Positions 60,823-64,000 of a stretch of DNA of 64,000 bases are shown here, in pieces (the stretch's first letter is position 1; each line of letters begins with the position of its first letter). The notes beneath the pieces are model-generated. The model was not told the DNA's origin. It did not search any database and saw only the letters and a program-made list of their open reading frames with translations. Location: the NCBI RefSeq assembly GCF_031453995.1, contig NZ_JAVDPZ010000019.1, positions 10,454-74,453 of the forward strand, written 5' to 3'. The DNA is from Nitrobacter vulgaris (GTDB lineage: Bacteria; Pseudomonadota; Alphaproteobacteria; Rhizobiales; Xanthobacteraceae). Position numbers and translations under genes: made by a program.

Positions 60823-61500
60823 ATGAATCGGGCGCTGAAGTTCACGATCTGGCACGGCATGGCTGTTTCGCTGGCGCTGCATTCGGCGGTGGCGCTGCCG
60901 TTTGTCGTGAACAGTTTGACGCCGCCGCCCGACGACGCCGAGATGCTCGTCGTGGAGTTAGAGGGCGAGATTTCCGATACGCAGGTCGAGGAAAAAGTGG
61001 CGCAAGCGCCGCCTGATCAGCCGCAGCCACAACCGACGCCGCCGCAGGAGGAGCCACCGCCCGAGCCGCAGGAGGATGAAGGCTCCAAGCCGCCGGAGCC
61101 ACAACCGCAGATCTCCGCGCCGCAACCGCCGGCTCCTCCACAGGTGCACCAGGTGCAGGATCCCGACGAACAGCAGAAGGCGCAGATTCTTAAAGCCGAG
61201 CGGGATCTCGAGGCGGACCGCCTACGCAAATATGTCAAGCGCCTGACCAAGAAGGTCCAGGCCCATCTGGTATACCCAGACGAAGGCCGCGGAGCCGGTC
61301 TGCATGGCAATGCGAGAGTGTCCTTCACGCTCGCTCCTAGCGGGCAGATCAAGCCCGGCACGCTGGCGATCGCGGAAAGCAGCGGCCAGTCGAAGCTCGA
61401 TGCCAGCGCGCTCGCGACCGTCCGCGCCAGCGCACCCTTCGAACCGCCGCCAAGCGAGATGAATGTTGCCTTCGTCGTCGGTTACGGGAAGAAGAACTAG
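60823..61500 (+). CDS. tonB: TonB protein
   Basis: 225 residues. N-terminal TM helix (WHGMAVSLALHSAVALPFVV), Pro/Glu/Gln-rich periplasm-spanning region (about 60-115), a coiled segment (QILKAERDLEADRLRKYVKR) and the C-terminal domain (VQAHLVYPDEGRGAGLHGNA, VSFTLAPSGQIKPG, SALATVRASAPFEPPPSEMN). Couples inner-membrane proton flow to outer-membrane receptors; the last gene in the window may be such a barrel protein. Confidence 0.9.
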   Translation: MNRALKFTIWHGMAVSLALHSAVALPFVVNSLTPPPDDAEMLVVELEGEISDTQVEEKVAQAPPDQPQPQPTPPQEEPPPEPQEDEGSKPPEPQPQISAPQPPAPPQVHQVQDPDEQQKAQILKAERDLEADRLRKYVKRLTKKVQAHLVYPDEGRGAGLHGNARVSFTLAPSGQIKPGTLAIAESSGQSKLDASALATVRASAPFEPPPSEMNVAFVVGYGKKN

Positions 61501-61701
61501 GTAGCCTGCCAGGCCCTTGGACTAGCAAGGCCACAAGTGAAAGGTGATCGTTGGCTCTAACCCATCGATCTGAACCCTGCATAATTTTCAACTCGAGTCG
61601 GTAGAAGCAAAAGCCTGAGCGATTCTTCCCGTCAATATGCTGATGAGAATGGTCGCTTCGTTCCCGAGGCTTTCTCTGAGACTTCTATTAAACCGGTACG
61701 G

Positions 61702-62163
61702 ATGATCGCGACGGCGTCTCTGATCCTGCTCGGTCTTGCGTGTGTCTGGCTCGCATGGATTGACCTGCGCGAAGGCATTATTCCCGACTGGCTCAATCTG
61801 CTGATCGCCGCGATCGGTTTGGTGCGGATGGCGGCGCTCGCGGGCTGGGTGCCCGCGGTCGCTATGCTTTGCGAGGGCATCGTTATCGGCGCGATAGTCT
61901 GGCTGTTGCGTTGGCTCTATTTTAAGTGGCGCAAGTTTCAGGGACTTGGACTCGGCGACGTCAAGTTGCTTGCAGCTTCCGCCGTTTGGATCGGCATTGT
62001 CGGCATACCGACTCAGCTTCTGATCGCCTCGGGCACCGCGCTTGCGGCGGCCGGACTCATGAGGCTTTCGAAGCGGCCGGTAACGCGGTTAACGGCGCTG
62101 CCGTTTGGTCCGTTTCTCGCGTTCGGTCTGCTTGCGGTGATCCTTCTGCAGCAACAAGGCTGA
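61702..62163 (+). CDS. Prepilin peptidase, short form (A24)
   Basis: 153 residues, about five TM helices, no N-terminal methylase domain. Catalytic Asp pair visible: WIDLREGIIPDWLNLL and FQGLGLGDVKLLAASAVW (G-x-G-x-G-D). Cleaves prepilin/pseudopilin leaders for type II secretion or type IV pili. Next to GspN-like and secretin remnants, so once part of a gsp locus. Appears intact. Confidence 0.8.
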   Translation: MIATASLILLGLACVWLAWIDLREGIIPDWLNLLIAAIGLVRMAALAGWVPAVAMLCEGIVIGAIVWLLRWLYFKWRKFQGLGLGDVKLLAASAVWIGIVGIPTQLLIASGTALAAAGLMRLSKRPVTRLTALPFGPFLAFGLLAVILLQQQG

Positions 62164-62191
62164 CCGTTTCCGGAAACGGTTGTGTTCCAAT

Positions 62192-62875
62192 TTAACGCGG
62201 AGATGTCGGCTGAGACCGCGGCTGGTTGTCGGCACGTGCCTTCGTGGTCGCGGCGGCGGCGTTTGCGGGCGGTTGCGCGCTTGCTTTAATAGTCCCCGGT
62301 TGCGGCAGGCTCAGGATCGCGCTCTGATCGCCGTGTGTCAGCGTTACCTTGCGGCCTTGCACCGAGCGCAGCTTCCAGCCCTGGAAATCGTCGCCGATTT
62401 TCAGGCGGAGAGACGCGCGAGTCTCGGAGTTAATAAAAACGCCCAAACTCGTATCCTCGCCGACCACCGTTCCGACCAGCGACAATTGCGGGCTTTCCGC
62501 ACGGGGTGGTGGAGGGGGCGCTTTCGCTTTCGCATCTGCCGGAGATGCCACGGCGGCCCGGGCTGGTCGGCGCGTTTGCGAGAAGACCGGTCGCTGGCGC
62601 GTATGGGTGAGTGTCGCGAGCGGGATAGCCCAAAGCGGATTGGCGCTCGGCGTGCGCTCCTCCGTCGCTTGAGGAGGTGGTGGCGGCCGCACAACCGTCG
62701 GCGCTGACGGAGCAGGCTGATCCCAGAGCGAGCGCGCTGAGGATGCATTGTCTCGGCGCGGCTTATCCAGATCGATGTCGTCGACGTCCGATTGCAACGC
62801 GCGAGTCGAAGCCGGAATACCAAACCCCAGCAAAAGCAGCGTGAGTATCACGGCGATTTTGCGCGGCGACGTCAT
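62192..62875 (-). CDS. GspN/GspC-like general secretion protein
   Basis: 227 residues from MTSPRKIAVILTLLLLGFGI (alternative ATG at 62890). One TM helix, a Pro-rich linker (SAPTVVRPPPPPQATEERTP), and a C-terminal HR-like fold: PQLSLVGTVVGEDTSLGVFI, LRLKIGDDFQGWKLRSVQGR and KVTLTHGDQSAILSL. This pattern occurs in GspC and in short GspN proteins of alphaproteobacteria. Faces the secretin remnant on the opposite strand. Confidence 0.6.
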   Translation of the reverse strand: MTSPRKIAVILTLLLLGFGIPASTRALQSDVDDIDLDKPRRDNASSARSLWDQPAPSAPTVVRPPPPPQATEERTPSANPLWAIPLATLTHTRQRPVFSQTRRPARAAVASPADAKAKAPPPPPRAESPQLSLVGTVVGEDTSLGVFINSETRASLRLKIGDDFQGWKLRSVQGRKVTLTHGDQSAILSLPQPGTIKASAQPPANAAAATTKARADNQPRSQPTSPR

Positions 62876-62929
62876 TTTGCGCCTCGCCATTGTCCGGATA
62901 ACGGCATCCCTCTGCTTGACGAAATCCAG

Positions 62930-63115
62930 GGGTTTGGAGACGCTTTCGCGCACCAGCGCAAGAAAGGCACCCGCACTGAATTAATTATTTTCATCCGTCC
63001 GCAGATTATCCGCGACGGCACCGATGCGCATCACGTCGCAGAGGAACTGCGCACGAAATTGCGCGGCAGTGTGGGAGCGAGCATTGATGACCTTCGCGTT
63101 CGCACCGTCCACTAA
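62930..63115 (+). pseudogene. gspD: Secretin (GspD) C-terminal remnant
   Basis: The last ~60 codons read FAHQRKKGTRTELIIFIRPQ, IIRDGTDAHHVAEELRTKLR and end RVRTVH. T-E-L-I-I-F-I-R-P-x-I-I is the conserved end of type II secretins. The other ~600 residues are missing; upstream is the antisense of the GspN-like gene. Confidence 0.75.
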
Positions 63116-63627
63116 TATTGTGACGCGTGGGCCAAAGCCGTCGCAGCGATTGGCTTTGGTGGCGAGCTTCGTTCTGTTCGCCTGCTGTCTCATGCCGCTG
63201 CGGGCCGCCTCGGCTGATGCGCTAACGCGGCCTATTCACGGGGTGATTATGTCAGCGCTGTCCGGATACTGACGCCGCTGGCCCTGCGGAGCAATGCCAA
63301 GCGCAGGTCCTTCTTGGCTTTATGTACGAAAACGGCTACGGCGCGCCGCAGGCCTATGACGCCGCAGTTGATCTATACCTCGACGCGGCGATCCAGGGTA
63401 ATCCATTCGGGCAGGGCATGCTGGGTTTGATGTATGACAAAGGCCACGGCGTGCCGCGGGATGTCGTGCTGGCCTATAAATGGCTGAATCTGGCGGCTGC
63501 CCATGCTCCACGGCGCGAGCGTGACTACTACCTGCGACTTCGAAACGCCGTGGCCTCCAAAATGTCGCCTGCGCAGATTCACGAGGGGCAGCGTCTCGCG
63601 CTGATCTGGGCATCGGGACGATTGTAA
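63087..63627 (+). pseudogene. Sel1-repeat protein with two frameshifts
   Basis: ATG 63087 overlaps the secretin end and gives a signal segment (LALVASFVLFACCLMPLRAA). A shifted frame continues NAAYSRGDYVSAVRILTPLA then LRSNAK; a third frame gives AQVLLGFMYENGYGAPQAYD, AAVDLYLDAAIQGNPFGQGM, LGLMYDKGHGVPRDVVLAYK and WLNLAAAHAP. Two full Sel1 units remain readable. Exported scaffold-like protein, now broken near 63215 and 63302. Confidence 0.7.
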
Positions 63628-63922
63628 GCCAAGGCTCTCAATCATTTTGGGAAGGAGGCGAATGCACGATCCCGCCATTCGTATCTCGTTTGAGCTTGGC
63701 TATATTGGACGCGCGAGGACTGCATCTATCTGACTCGCGAGATCCGTGCGTTCGGCCGGAGTCGGATCTTTTGGCGTGGTATCGTTATGTCATGTTGCCG
63801 CCACGCGATGATTGAACAGGGTGATGAGCGGTCCACCCGGCAACTGCCGACCTTCTTCTATTCTGCCGCCGAAAAGGACAGATACCGGCCCACAGGCATT
63901 TGCTATTGGGCCGGCGCGGTCT
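63628..63922. other. Intergenic, nothing recognised
   Basis: Between the Sel1 remnant and the minus-strand gene end at 63923. Confidence 0.4.
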
Positions 63923-64000
63923 TTAGAAGAAGAAGCTGGTCTGGAGATAGCCGTAGAAGGTGTCGGCTGTGGCAGGCGCGTTGGGGGCAGTCTGCAGGAA
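63923..64000 (-). CDS. C-terminus of an outer-membrane beta-barrel protein (partial)
   Basis: The last 25 codons read FLQTAPNAPATADTFYGYLQ then TSFFF and stop. Alternating aromatic residues and a terminal Phe are the usual sorting signal of outer-membrane barrels. The gene continues beyond the window. Could be a porin or a TonB-dependent receptor; the TonB genes nearby make the latter attractive but unproven. Confidence 0.5.
   Translation of the reverse strand, partial: FLQTAPNAPATADTFYGYLQTSFFF

Overview
The window looks like a chromosomal accessory region of a Bradyrhizobium-like alphaproteobacterium (Nitrobacteraceae). This is inferred from high G+C coding style, FNR/FixK-type boxes (TTGAT-N4-ATCAA), phosphoketolase and glycogen genes, a short-form ExbB/ExbD/TonB set, and many small signal-peptide or single-TM ORFs of the kind common in that group. 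No rRNA gene, intact tRNA gene or CRISPR array was seen.

Layout. 1-7.6 kb is the right end of an integrated prophage or genomic island: a prohead protease truncated by the window edge, two small phage ORFs, cargo genes (ribbon-helix-helix cluster, secreted trypsin-like protease), a tyrosine integrase and a 3' tRNA-Lys fragment that marks the att site. 7.8-12 kb carries small secreted and membrane proteins, DUF2171, DUF5996 and a GlsB/YeaQ-like protein. 12.5-15.2 kb holds a frameshifted Aer-like chemoreceptor, a truncated IS3-family transposase and a cupin. 15.2-19.6 kb is a second mobile-like patch (methyltransferase and HTH remnants, small operons, a second copy of the ribbon-helix-helix module, a tandem pair of small paralogues). 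20-28.3 kb is a glycogen/phosphoketolase cluster: xfp and glgP are intact, while GH65, glgX and ackA are broken. 28.6-31 kb is tex. 31-38.4 kb holds small exported proteins, NUDIX, and several decayed genes (VOC, exonuclease III-like, VanZ-like).

38.9-46.1 kb groups an animal-type haem peroxidase (minus strand) with a secreted protein, a cytochrome P450 and a RoxA-like di-haem cytochrome c (plus strand). The pairing resembles the two halves of fungal Ppo/linoleate diol synthases. 46.3-50.7 kb carries secreted and membrane proteins and a DUF2235 (Tle1-like) hydrolase. 51.0-55.0 kb is a tight four-gene operon: an exported single-domain protein, a Tat-exported tyrosinase whose C-terminal domain resembles that protein, a leaderless subtilase and a small I9-like protein. 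I consider this the best candidate for an undescribed system, probably a tyrosinase maturation cassette.

55.3-64 kb has a thioredoxin-like protein, DUF2721, a FixK-box-linked cysteine-rich protein, a cold-shock protein, a ModE-type regulator, a TonB system whose exbB has lost its 5' end, and remnants of a type II secretion locus (prepilin peptidase, GspN-like, secretin tail), ending in a frameshifted Sel1 gene and the end of an outer-membrane beta-barrel gene. Gene decay is unusually dense: more than fifteen coding sequences carry a frameshift, stop, internal deletion or truncation.
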